A stretch of 6,322 bases of DNA. Source: 66-474 sp036568625 (GTDB lineage: Bacteria; Pseudomonadota; Gammaproteobacteria; Xanthomonadales; Rhodanobacteraceae). The stretch lies in contig DATCSF010000294.1 in the NCBI GenBank assembly GCA_036568625.1, forward strand, positions 1-6,322, written 5' to 3'. The translations under genes and the position numbers were made by a program. Below, one piece after another: positions 1-6,102 of this stretch. Under the pieces are notes generated by a model that ran no database searches, was not told the DNA's origin, and saw only the letters and a program-made list of their open reading frames with translations. Position 1 is the stretch's first letter; every line of letters starts with the position of its first letter.

Positions 1-1073
1 GTCTTGTGCGCCGCGAAATCGAGCATCTGGTGGAAATCGTCGGATACCGGATGCGCGATGTCGGCCAGATCCTCGGCGAAGGTGTTGCGCATTTCGGCTT
101 CCATCAGCAGCAGGCCCGCGCGGCGCATCTTCTGGAACGGCCAGTCGGAAAAATCCAGCGCCTGGCGTTCGGCGAGTTCGCGTTCCAGCCGCGCCAGCGC
201 GGATTCGAACGCCTCGATCACGGCCGGCTCGACGCCGATCGCAGCGAGATCGGGCAACACGCCGCAACGCAGGTGGTTGGGGTTCCAGTCCGGCGGCTGC
301 AGCGCGACACGGCGCCGGCGCGAGCGCGGATCGTCGGCGTCGTAGCCGGCCAGCACTTGCAGCATCACCACCAGATCGCCCACGCTGCGGCCGAGGATGC
401 CGACCGCATCCAGCCGGCGCGCAGCCGGCACCAGCCCGCGCGTGGAAATTTCGCCATGGGTCGGCTTCAGCGCGAACACACCGCAGTAGCTCGCGGGAAT
501 GCGCACCGAACCCAGCGTGTCCGAACCGATCGCGACCGGCGCCATGCCCGCCGCGACCGCCGCGGCGGAACCGCCGGACGAACCGCCGGCCACGCGGTTC
601 GCGTCGAACGGGTTGCGCGTGGCGCCGAAATGCGGATTGCACGTGGCCGCGCCCAGCGCACCTTCATCCAGATTGGTCTTGCCGAGCAACACCGCGCCGG
701 CCGCGCGCAGGCGTGCGACCGCGTGCGCGTCGTTGCGCGCGACGTGGTTTTCGCGCGTCGGCAGGCCTGCACGCGTCGGATAACCCGCCACGTCGAAATT
801 ATCCTTGATCGCGACCGGAATGCCGTCCAGGCGTCCCATCGGCCCTTCGCGCCGACGGCGCTGCGCGCTGGCGGCCTGGTCGCGCACGATGTCCGGACGG
901 ACATCGATGAACGCGTGCAACCCGGGATCGCTTCGTTCGATCGCGGCGAGACACGCTTCGGCCAGCGCCTCGGGCGTGGTGCGTCCGGATGCAAGCCAAT
1001 GCAGGCATTGCCACACGCCCCCGCGCCGCAGCGCATCCGGACCCAGCATTTCAACTTCTTCGATTGCGCTCAT
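1..1073 (-). CDS. Amidase-signature family hydrolase (C-terminus beyond window)
   Basis: Reading from ATG 1073-1071 towards position 1 gives 357 codons without a stop, so the 3' end lies outside the window. The amidase-signature Ser-cisSer-Lys triad is intact: Lys90 in AIKDN, cis-Ser165 in GGSSGGS and nucleophile Ser189 in DTLGSVR. Spacings of 75 and 24 residues equal those of fatty acid amide hydrolase (K142, S217, S241). FALKPTHG and LDAVGILGRS follow, as in the family. The enzyme should hydrolyse a C-N amide bond in the cytoplasm, but the substrate cannot be read from the sequence. The common DTGGS motif is DTLGS here. A strong AGGAGG (complement of 1078-1083) lies four bases before the start. 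An ATG at 1077-1075 is out of frame. It is divergent from ETF-QO. A GatA role is unlikely, as no gatB or gatC is adjacent in the visible sequence. The family call is firm; the specific function is open. Confidence 0.93.
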   Translation of the reverse strand, partial: MSAIEEVEMLGPDALRRGGVWQCLHWLASGRTTPEALAEACLAAIERSDPGLHAFIDVRPDIVRDQAASAQRRRREGPMGRLDGIPVAIKDNFDVAGYPTRAGLPTRENHVARNDAHAVARLRAAGAVLLGKTNLDEGALGAATCNPHFGATRNPFDANRVAGGSSGGSAAAVAAGMAPVAIGSDTLGSVRIPASYCGVFALKPTHGEISTRGLVPAARRLDAVGILGRSVGDLVVMLQVLAGYDADDPRSRRRRVALQPPDWNPNHLRCGVLPDLAAIGVEPAVIEAFESALARLERELAERQALDFSDWPFQKMRRAGLLLMEAEMRNTFAEDLADIAHPVSDDFHQMLDFAAHK

Positions 1074-1091
1074 GCATCCTCCTTGGGCCCG

Positions 1092-1120
1092 ATTATGCGG
1101 GTTTGCCGGGTGTACGGGAA
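1092..1120 (-). promoter_or_regulatory. Putative sigma70-type promoter of the amidase gene
   Basis: On the minus strand a CATAAT box (complement of 1092-1097, five of six matches to TATAAT) lies 17 bases downstream of TTCCCG (complement of 1115-1120, only three of six matches to TTGACA). Transcription would begin near 1085, just before the AGGAGG ribosome-binding site, giving a leader of about a dozen bases. It overlaps the proposed ETF-QO promoter on the other strand. This is inferred from the boxes alone; the weak -35 keeps confidence low. Confidence 0.3.
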
Positions 1121-1131
1121 CCCAAGACAAT
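1103..1131 (+). promoter_or_regulatory. Putative sigma70-type promoter of the ETF-QO gene
   Basis: TTGCCG (1103-1108) and GACAAT (1126-1131) each match the sigma70 consensus at four of six positions and are separated by exactly 17 bases. Initiation near 1138 would leave about 28 bases before the ATG at 1166. The boxes interleave with the proposed amidase promoter on the opposite strand, so the two genes may compete for RNA polymerase. This is inference from short motifs. Confidence 0.33.
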
Positions 1132-1165
1132 GGTCGGTAGAGACGAGGCGATGACGGGAGCTGCC

Positions 1166-2818
1166 ATGAGCGAACGCGAAACGATGGAATACGACGTGGT
1201 CGTGGTGGGCGCGGGACCAGCGGGGCTCGCGTTCGCGATCCGCCTGAAACAGCTCCAACCCGATACGCGCGTGTGCGTGATCGAGAAGGCCTCGACGGTC
1301 GGCGCACACATTCTTTCCGGCGCGGTGATCGAACCCGCGCCGCTGGATGCGCTCTTGCCGAAATGGTGCGATGCTCCACCGCCGATCTGCGTGCCGGCCA
1401 CGCACGACGAATTCCTGTGGCTGCGCGATGCCAAGCGCGCTTTGAGGCTGCCCACGCCGCCACAAATGCACAACGCGGGCAACTTCATCGTGTCGCTGGG
1501 CGCCCTGTGCGCGTGGCTGGCGCCGCAGGCCGAGGCGCTGGGTGTGGACGTGTTCCCCGGTTTCGCCGCCGCCGATGCGGTGTTCGACGACGCGGGCGCG
1601 GTCGCCGGCGTGCGCATCGGCGACATGGGCGTCGCGAAGGACGGCTCGCACAAACCGGGTTACACGCAGGGCATCGACATCCTCGCCAAACTCACGGTGC
1701 TTGCCGAAGGTTGCCGCGGCAGCGTCAGCAAGCAACTGATCGCGAAGTACGGCCTCGACAAGCATTGCGATCCGCAAACCTACGGCATCGGTTTGAAGGA
1801 ACTGTGGCAACTGCCGCCGGGCCGCGTGGAACCCGGACGCGTCACCCACACGGTGGGCTGGCCGCTCGACAACAAGACTTACGGCGGCAGCTTCATCTAC
1901 CACCTCGACAAGGATCGCATCGCGATCGGTTTCGTCGCGGGGCTCGATTATTCCGACCCGCTGTTCCGGCCGTGGGAAGCGTTCCAGCAACTGAAGAATC
2001 ACCCACGCATCAAGCCGCTGCTGGAAGGCGGCAGCATCGTCTCGGGCGGTGCGCGCGCGCTGATCGAGGGCGGCCTGCAATCGCTGCCGAATACGGAAAT
2101 GCCGGGCGCGCTTCTGATCGGTGACGCGGCGGGCTTGATGAACGTGCCCAAGATCAAGGGCACCCATCAGGCGATCCGTTCCGGCATGCTGGCGGCCGAG
2201 CACTTCGCGGAAAAACAATCGGGCGAAGGCTTCGATGCACGCCTGCGCGCATCACCGATCGCGAAGGAATTGAAGAAAGTGCGCAACATCCGGCCCGGTT
2301 TCCACGGCGGGCTGTGGCGCGGCTTGTTCAATGGCGCGTGGGAAACCGTGACCGCCGGTCTGTCGCCGTGGACGCTGAAGAATCACGCCGACTGGTCGTC
2401 GCTGGAGAAACTCGATCCGCCCGCGACGAAACAAACCCGCCCCGGCCCGAATGCGCGCTCGCCGCGCGATCCCGGCTGGATCGAACGCACGCTGCCGCCA
2501 CGCGATCGCCTGGCCGGCGTGTATTTCGCCGCTACCCAGCACGACGAGGACCAGCCCGTGCACCTGCACGTGCTCGATACCAACATCTGCGTCGACCGCT
2601 GCACCGTCGAATACGGCAATCCCTGCACGCGTTTTTGCCCCGCCAATGTGTACGAGATGGTCGAGGACACCGGCGCCGACGGCAACAAGTCCCTGCGCCT
2701 GCAGATCAACGCCGCGAACTGCGTGCACTGCAAGACCTGCGACATCAAGGATCCCTACGAGATCATCAACTGGGTGACGCCGGAAGGCGGCAGCGGCCCC
2801 AATTACCAGAACCTGTAA
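1166..2818 (+). CDS. etf-QO: Electron transfer flavoprotein-ubiquinone oxidoreductase (ETF-QO)
   Basis: This 550-residue protein takes electrons from reduced EtfAB and passes them through FAD and a 4Fe-4S cluster to ubiquinone at the cytoplasmic membrane. The N-terminal Rossmann motif GAGPAG is at residues 15-20, with the ribose-binding acid Glu40 in VIEK. YGIGLKELW (from about 206) and GWPLDNKTYGG (from 231) are family-conserved stretches. GDAAG (from 319) is the second FAD motif. The C-terminal cluster ligands are Cys491 (FCPA) and Cys519, Cys522 and Cys525 (NCVHCKTC), matching human Cys561, 586, 589 and 592. The C-terminus with INWVTPEGGSGP is typical and complete. ATG 1166 is chosen because GGGAG (1156-1160) sits five bases upstream and the Rossmann fold starts a few residues later. 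ATG 1151 has GAGG only two bases away, too close, and would add just five residues. etfB and etfA, encoding its electron donor, lie 1.35 kb downstream on the same strand. Confidence 0.97.
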   Translation: MSERETMEYDVVVVGAGPAGLAFAIRLKQLQPDTRVCVIEKASTVGAHILSGAVIEPAPLDALLPKWCDAPPPICVPATHDEFLWLRDAKRALRLPTPPQMHNAGNFIVSLGALCAWLAPQAEALGVDVFPGFAAADAVFDDAGAVAGVRIGDMGVAKDGSHKPGYTQGIDILAKLTVLAEGCRGSVSKQLIAKYGLDKHCDPQTYGIGLKELWQLPPGRVEPGRVTHTVGWPLDNKTYGGSFIYHLDKDRIAIGFVAGLDYSDPLFRPWEAFQQLKNHPRIKPLLEGGSIVSGGARALIEGGLQSLPNTEMPGALLIGDAAGLMNVPKIKGTHQAIRSGMLAAEHFAEKQSGEGFDARLRASPIAKELKKVRNIRPGFHGGLWRGLFNGAWETVTAGLSPWTLKNHADWSSLEKLDPPATKQTRPGPNARSPRDPGWIERTLPPRDRLAGVYFAATQHDEDQPVHLHVLDTNICVDRCTVEYGNPCTRFCPANVYEMVEDTGADGNKSLRLQINAANCVHCKTCDIKDPYEIINWVTPEGGSGPNYQNL

Positions 2819-2839
2819 AGGGACCGTCGAGCGACCCGC

Positions 2840-3005
2840 CGTCATTCCCGCGCAAGCGGAAACTTTCCCGAGCGGCGGTCGATGCGCCCCGACACCGGGT
2901 TCCGGATGTCGCTTCGCGACTATGTTTGCAGGACGGCAAACGCGAACGCCGAAGGCGGCGCGTAGCGCGAGCGCCATGGACGGCGCGAGTGTTCCGGGAT
3001 GACGA
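2840..3005. repeat. Degenerate palindromic intergenic repeat (GTCATTCC type)
   Basis: The 209-base gap between ETF-QO and the ATP-grasp gene has no credible gene. Its outer ends form an imperfect inverted pair: CGTCATTCCCG (2840-2850) against CGGGATGACG (2996-3005), differing by one base insertion. Inside are short hairpins, GTTTGC/GCAAAC (2924-2929 with 2936-2941) and CGCC/GGCG (2947-2950 with 2954-2957), and the near-palindrome GCGCCATGGACGGCGC. The 10-mer CCGGGTTCCG (2895-2904) recurs at 5038-5047 in the repeat between etfB and etfA, and both share GTCATTCC ends, so they look related. Such elements are common between genes in Xanthomonadales genomes. No T-tract follows, so this is not a classical terminator. 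The boundaries are approximate. Confidence 0.6.
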
Positions 3006-3027
3006 ATCACCCCACTGAGTCCGACAA

Positions 3028-3954
3028 ATGTCAGACATTCGCATTGCCCTTGCCACCGCGCGCGCGGCGCGCGGCACCGATTACGACATGCCCCTGTTGC
3101 TGGCCGCACTGCACGCCGCCGGCGCAAAGGCGCATGAGGTCGACTGGGACGACGACGCGATCGACTGGTCGCACTTCGATCTCGCGCTGCTGCGCTCGAC
3201 CTGGGATTACTTCGAGCGGCTGCCGGCATTCCTGGAATGGGCCGAACGCGTGTCCCGGCAAACGCGTCTTCTGAATCCGCTCGACGTGATCCGCTGGAAT
3301 ACCGACAAGCATTATCTCGGTGATCTGGAGCGCGCCGGCGTGCCGGTGGTGCCGAGCACATTCCTCGAGCCGGGCGGGGACGCCGCGGCTGGTGTCGATG
3401 CACTGCTTGCGGCGCACCCCGCGTCGCGCGACATCGTGGTCAAGCCCGCGGTGGGCGCGGGTTCGCGTGACGCGCAAAGACACCCACGCGGCAACCGCGA
3501 CGCCATCGTCGCACACGCGCAGCGCCTGCTCCGCATGCGCCGCAGCGTCCTGCTGCAACCGTACCTCGAGCACGTGGACGAACACGGCGAAACCGCGCTG
3601 CTGTTTTTCGACGGCGCCTTCAGCCACGCGATCCGCAAGGGCCCGCTGCTGAGACGCGGCGAGGGCCCGACGACCGGGCTGTACGCCACGGAGACCATCG
3701 AACCGCGCACGCCCTCGGCCGGTGAACTGGCCGTCGCGCAACATGCGTTGGCGGCGATTCCGTTCGACCAGCCGCTGTTGTACGCACGCGTGGACCTGAT
3801 CCATGACGATGACGGGTCGCCGCGTTTGCTGGAGCTGGAATTGGTGGAGCCATCGGTGTTCGCCGCGCACGCGCAGGGCGCCGCCGAACGGTTTGCGCGC
3901 GCCATCGTGCGGCGCGCTGAAACAGGACTCCCGCGGGGAGAAGGATTGGGGTGA
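3028..3954 (+). CDS. RimK-like ATP-grasp ligase, substrate unknown
   Basis: This 308-residue cytoplasmic protein looks like an ATP-grasp carboxylate-amine ligase, an enzyme that activates a carboxylate as an acyl-phosphate and joins it to a nucleophile. After an N-terminal domain containing LLRSTWDYF (54-62) and NPLDVIRWNTDK (83-94), the ATP-grasp part shows Lys94, Lys139 in VVKPAVGAGSRD, a hinge-like LLQPYLEHV (175-183), the acidic strand GETALLFFDG (187-196), and likely metal ligands Asp256 (RVDLI) and Glu269, Glu271 and Glu274 (LLELELVEPS). Homologues are often labelled RimK-like or after the cycloserine-pathway ligase DcsG. No other cycloserine-pathway gene is visible, so I do not transfer that function. 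ATG 3028 fits the family's N-terminus but has a poor ribosome-binding site. The last dozen residues, rich in Gly and Arg, are encoded by a short repeat. The family is confident; the reaction is not. Confidence 0.88.
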   Translation: MSDIRIALATARAARGTDYDMPLLLAALHAAGAKAHEVDWDDDAIDWSHFDLALLRSTWDYFERLPAFLEWAERVSRQTRLLNPLDVIRWNTDKHYLGDLERAGVPVVPSTFLEPGGDAAAGVDALLAAHPASRDIVVKPAVGAGSRDAQRHPRGNRDAIVAHAQRLLRMRRSVLLQPYLEHVDEHGETALLFFDGAFSHAIRKGPLLRRGEGPTTGLYATETIEPRTPSAGELAVAQHALAAIPFDQPLLYARVDLIHDDDGSPRLLELELVEPSVFAAHAQGAAERFARAIVRRAETGLPRGEGLG

Positions 3955-3966
3955 CGGTACGGGTTG
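3928..3966. repeat. Short GC-rich repeat-like element at the 3' end of the ATP-grasp gene
   Basis: CTCCC GCG GGGAG (3928-3940) forms a five-base-pair hairpin and is followed by GGATTGGGGTGACGG and GTACGGG. From memory, this resembles a dispersed sequence in Xanthomonas and Pseudomonas genomes that pairs CTCCCG/CGGGAG with GGGGTGAGGG. It encodes the tail of the ATP-grasp protein and supplies its TGA (3952-3954). The remnant reading frame starts immediately after it. Assignment to a known family rests on recall, not on a search. Confidence 0.35.
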
Positions 3967-3970
3967 CGCG

Positions 3971-4114
3971 TATCTGCTGATCGGCGACTGGCTCTTCCTC
4001 ATGGGCTGCCTCGCGCTGCCGTTCCTGCCCGGCGCCGCGCTGCAGCTCGGCTATTTCGTGTCGTACGCGCGCTTCTTCAGCCACACCGAAGTCGGGCAAG
4101 TGCGCGAAGCGTAG
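3971..4114 (+). pseudogene. Possible 5'-truncated small membrane-protein remnant
   Basis: From about 3971 to the TAG at 4112-4114, one frame encodes a coherent hydrophobic peptide beginning YLLIGDWLFLMGC and ending TEVGQVREA. It looks like one or two membrane segments followed by a short polar tail. Nearly every codon ends in G or C, as in the real genes here, whereas the other frames read as arginine-rich noise. It has no good start: the only in-frame ATGs are 4001 (37 residues, no ribosome-binding site) and 3803, deep inside the ATP-grasp gene, where this frame is clearly a shadow. Because the meaningful part begins right after a repeat-like element, I infer the 3' end of a gene that lost its 5' part. 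A very small membrane protein using a rare start such as CTG 3974 or TTG 3893 remains possible. I do not recognise the family. Confidence 0.35.
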
Positions 4115-4125
4115 TCGGTTACAAT
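4097..4125 (+). promoter_or_regulatory. Putative promoter (-10 TACAAT) upstream of etfB
   Basis: TACAAT at 4120-4125 matches the -10 consensus at five of six positions and lies in the only gene-free stretch before etfB. A start near 4132 would give a leader of about 36 bases carrying the AGGG ribosome-binding site (4157-4160). The -35 region (about 4097-4102) does not resemble TTGACA, so an activator or a weak promoter would be needed. etfB could also be reached by transcription from the upstream genes. Confidence 0.35.
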
Positions 4126-4167
4126 GCGCGGATGCCGTTTGACGATACAGGCAACTAGGGAATTCCT

Positions 4168-4914
4168 ATGAAGGTTCTGGTCGGTTACAAGCGCGTGGTC
4201 GATTTCAACGTGCGCATCCAGGTGAAGCCGGACGGCTCGGGCGTGGTCACCGATGGCGTCAAGCTGTCGCCCAATCCGTTCGATGACATCGCCCTGGAAG
4301 AAGCATTGCGGCTGCGCGAAAAAGGCATTGCCGAGGAAGTGGTGATCGCCACGATCGCGCCCGCCGACGCGCAAGCCCACCTGCGCAATGGGCTCGCGAT
4401 GGGCGCCAATCGCGCGATCCACGTGGTCACGCCCGACCCGGTGCAGCCGCTTGCCGCAGCGCGCGTGTTCCTGAAACTGATCGAGAAGGAACAACCCGGC
4501 CTGGTGATCCTCGGCAAGCAGGCGATCGACGACGACTGCAACCAGACCGGCCAGATGCTGGCCGCACTGTGGGATCGCCCGCAGGCGACCTTCGCTTCCA
4601 AACTCGAAATTGCCGGCGACAAGGCCACCGTCACGCGCGAGGTCGATGCCGGCCTCGAGACCATCGAGGTCGATCTGCCGGCGGTCGTGACCACCGACCT
4701 GCGCCTGAACGAGCCGCGCTTCATCAAGCTGCCCGACATCATGAAAGCCAAGTCCAAGCCGGTCGAAACCATCGAGCTGTCCACGCTCGGCATCGAGCAC
4801 GGCGGCGAGATCAAGACCACGCATTACGCGCCGCCGGCCAAGCGCTCGCGCGGGGTGATGGTGAAGGATGTGGCCGAGCTGGTGGGGCTGTTGAAGCAGA
4901 AAGGATTGGTGTGA
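4168..4914 (+). CDS. etfB: Electron transfer flavoprotein beta subunit
   Basis: EtfB pairs with EtfA to form the soluble FAD-containing heterodimer that collects electrons from acyl-CoA and other flavin dehydrogenases and delivers them to ETF-QO. At 248 residues it has the normal length. MKVLVGYKRVVD opens the AMP-binding Rossmann-like fold. NPFDDIALEEALRL (36-49) and GKQAIDDDCNQTGQM (116-130) are strongly conserved nucleotide-site regions. NEPRFIKLPDIMKAKSK (181-197) is the dehydrogenase recognition loop, with Leu189 or the adjacent residues corresponding to human Leu195. The start is clear: AGGG (4157-4160) lies seven bases before ATG 4168, and the product begins as EtfB proteins do. The gene ends at TGA 4912-4914. 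etfA follows only after 206 bases, whereas the two genes are usually almost contiguous. No defect is seen. Confidence 0.97.
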   Translation: MKVLVGYKRVVDFNVRIQVKPDGSGVVTDGVKLSPNPFDDIALEEALRLREKGIAEEVVIATIAPADAQAHLRNGLAMGANRAIHVVTPDPVQPLAAARVFLKLIEKEQPGLVILGKQAIDDDCNQTGQMLAALWDRPQATFASKLEIAGDKATVTREVDAGLETIEVDLPAVVTTDLRLNEPRFIKLPDIMKAKSKPVETIELSTLGIEHGGEIKTTHYAPPAKRSRGVMVKDVAELVGLLKQKGLV

Positions 4915-4926
4915 CCCACCCCACCC

Positions 4927-4950
4927 ATGGCCATCGTCGCCGAATACACC
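4927..4950 (+). other. etfA-start-like sequence just downstream of etfB (possible vestige)
   Basis: Twelve bases after the etfB stop, an ATG begins a frame reading MAIVAEYT, which resembles the true EtfA N-terminus MSKILIVAEHL. The 12-mer ATCGTCGCCGAA occurs exactly at 4933-4944 and again at 5136-5147 inside etfA, followed in both by CACC (with TA intervening here). The frame continues into the inverted-repeat element and stops at 5068-5070 after 47 codons. There is no ribosome-binding site. I infer a leftover or partial duplication of the etfA start, not a gene. Chance similarity cannot be excluded. Confidence 0.35.
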
Positions 4951-4959
4951 ATTCATTTT

Positions 4960-5075
4960 GATCGTCATTCCGGGGCCGTTCGCGGCTTCCTCGCGAACGG
5001 AACGCGGAATCGGTTTTCCGGCTGGATGAGACCGATTCCGGGTTCCGCGCTGTGCGCGGCCCCGGAATGACGATC
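4960..5075. repeat. 116-bp inverted-repeat element between etfB and etfA
   Basis: Perfect 18-base terminal inverted repeats, GATCGTCATTCCGGGGCC at 4960-4977 and its exact complement at 5058-5075, enclose three further hairpins. These are nine pairs at 4976-4984 with 4992-5000, nine pairs at 5006-5014 with 5031-5039, and six pairs at 5045-5050 with 5054-5059. It has no transposase and no clear target duplication, so it fits a REP/BIME-like or MITE-like non-autonomous element. Transcribed as part of an etfBA message it would fold into a large cruciform-like structure, which could stabilise the etfB segment, impede RNA polymerase or leave etfA translation dependent on its own site. The right arm is followed by A-rich sequence, not T-rich, so it is not a standard plus-strand terminator. 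Confidence 0.85.
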
Positions 5076-5120
5076 CAAGAAAAAATACAGCTGCCGCATT
5101 TCAAGCAGGACAAACAATCC

Positions 5121-6065
5121 ATGAGCAAAATCCTGATCGTCGCCGAACACCTGAATGGCCAACTCAACGTCTCGACCGCGCGTTGCGTGACCTGCGCCCG
5201 CGAGATCAAACCGGAATCCGTCGACGTGCTGGTTTTGGCTGATGCGCCCGACGCGATCGCGGCGCAGGCTGCAAAACTGGACGGCATTTCGAAAGTGCTG
5301 ACCGTCGCGCGCGCCGAAAATGCGCACGCACTGGCCGCGGTGCTGGCACCCCAGATCGCGGCGGTCGCAAAGAACGGCTACACGCACCTTTTGTTCCCCT
5401 CGACCACCTTCGGCAAGGATGTGGCACCGCGCGTCGCCGCATTGCTGGGCATCGGACAGGTCAGCGACATCATGTCGGTAACGAACGCGCATGCCTTCGC
5501 GCGACCGATTTACGCCGGCAACGCCATCATCACCGTGGAAGCGCCGTCCGATGCCATCGTGGTCGGCACCGTGCGCACCGCATCATGGCCGGCCATGGCT
5601 GAATCCGCCAACGCGGCGCCGGTCGAGGCGGCGTCGATCGAAGCCACGATCCCCACGCATACGCGTTTCGTGGAATTGAAGCAGGCTGCGAGCGAACGCC
5701 CCGACCTGCAAGGCGCATCCAAAGTCGTGTCGGGTGGGCGCGGACTGGGTTCGAAGGAAAACTTCGACATCATCTACAAACTCGCCGACAAATTGCACGC
5801 CGCCGCCGGCGCCTCGCGCGCCGCCGTCGATGCGGGCTACTGCCCCAACGATATGCAGGTCGGCCAAACCGGCAAGATCATTGCGCCCGAGTTGTACATC
5901 GCGATCGGCATTTCCGGCGCCATCCAGCATCTCACCGGCATCAAGGACGCCGGCACCATCGTCGCGATCAACAAGGACGCCGACGCGCCGATCTTCGAAG
6001 TCGCCGACATCGGCTTGGTCGGGGACCTGTTCAAAATCGTGCCGGAATTGGAAGTGGCTGTGTGA
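5121..6065 (+). CDS. etfA: Electron transfer flavoprotein alpha subunit
   Basis: EtfA binds the redox-active FAD of the EtfAB heterodimer. The 314-residue product is of normal length. An N-terminal alpha/beta domain (about 1-185) is followed by the FAD domain, which starts at VVSGGRGLGSKENF (202-215). GASRAAVDAG (230-239), QVGQTGK (246-252) and the family signature LYIAIGISGAIQH (258-270) follow, then VAINKD (281-286). Ser232, Arg233, Thr250 and His270 correspond in spacing to human Ser248, Arg249, Thr266 and His286 at the flavin. In the C-terminal stretch VADIGLVGDLF, Ile297 replaces the tyrosine usual in homologues. ATG 5121 is chosen because MSKILIVAEHL is the standard EtfA N-terminus. AGGA (5107-5110) lies ten bases upstream, a rather long spacing. 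An in-frame ATG at 5052 lies inside the repeat element and would add a non-homologous 23-residue tail. The next gene starts 38 bases beyond the stop. Confidence 0.97.
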   Translation: MSKILIVAEHLNGQLNVSTARCVTCAREIKPESVDVLVLADAPDAIAAQAAKLDGISKVLTVARAENAHALAAVLAPQIAAVAKNGYTHLLFPSTTFGKDVAPRVAALLGIGQVSDIMSVTNAHAFARPIYAGNAIITVEAPSDAIVVGTVRTASWPAMAESANAAPVEAASIEATIPTHTRFVELKQAASERPDLQGASKVVSGGRGLGSKENFDIIYKLADKLHAAAGASRAAVDAGYCPNDMQVGQTGKIIAPELYIAIGISGAIQHLTGIKDAGTIVAINKDADAPIFEVADIGLVGDLFKIVPELEVAV

Positions 6066-6102
6066 AGAAGGCGCGGAGCCGGGTCGTACCGAGGGCGCCG
6101 AG

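Noticed and set aside
6..1154. Long plus-strand open frame opposite the amidase gene
   Set aside because: Its product is rich in Arg, His and Ala with no recognisable motif, and the minus strand carries an intact amidase with its full catalytic triad. It is a high-GC shadow frame.
989..1165. Earlier in-frame starts for ETF-QO, including ATG 1151 and a start near 989
   Set aside because: A start near 989 would overlap the amidase coding region and its promoter and would add a non-homologous tail. ATG 1151 has its purine-rich stretch only two bases away, while ATG 1166 has GGGAG at good spacing.
1070..3403. Long minus-strand open frames opposite ETF-QO and the ATP-grasp gene
   Set aside because: They mirror strongly coding plus-strand genes, have Arg/His-rich low-information products and no family motif, and cross the intergenic repeat.
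4139..4144. TTGACG as a -35 box for etfB
   Set aside because: A -10 at normal spacing would fall on the ribosome-binding site and start codon, leaving no leader.
4051..4968. Long minus-strand frame opposite etfB
   Set aside because: It is the antisense shadow of a fully motif-supported etfB and is His/Gly/Arg-rich without a recognisable domain.
4927..5070. A 47-codon frame after etfB as a real gene
   Set aside because: Most of it is encoded by the inverted-repeat element, it lacks a ribosome-binding site, and only the first residues resemble a protein (EtfA).
4960..5090. Rho-independent terminator after etfB
   Set aside because: The stems are strong, but the sequence after the right arm is A-rich on the plus strand, with no T-tract.
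5052..5120. ATG 5052 as the etfA start
   Set aside because: It lies inside the inverted-repeat element, has no ribosome-binding site, and adds 23 residues absent from EtfA proteins, whose standard N-terminus begins at ATG 5121.
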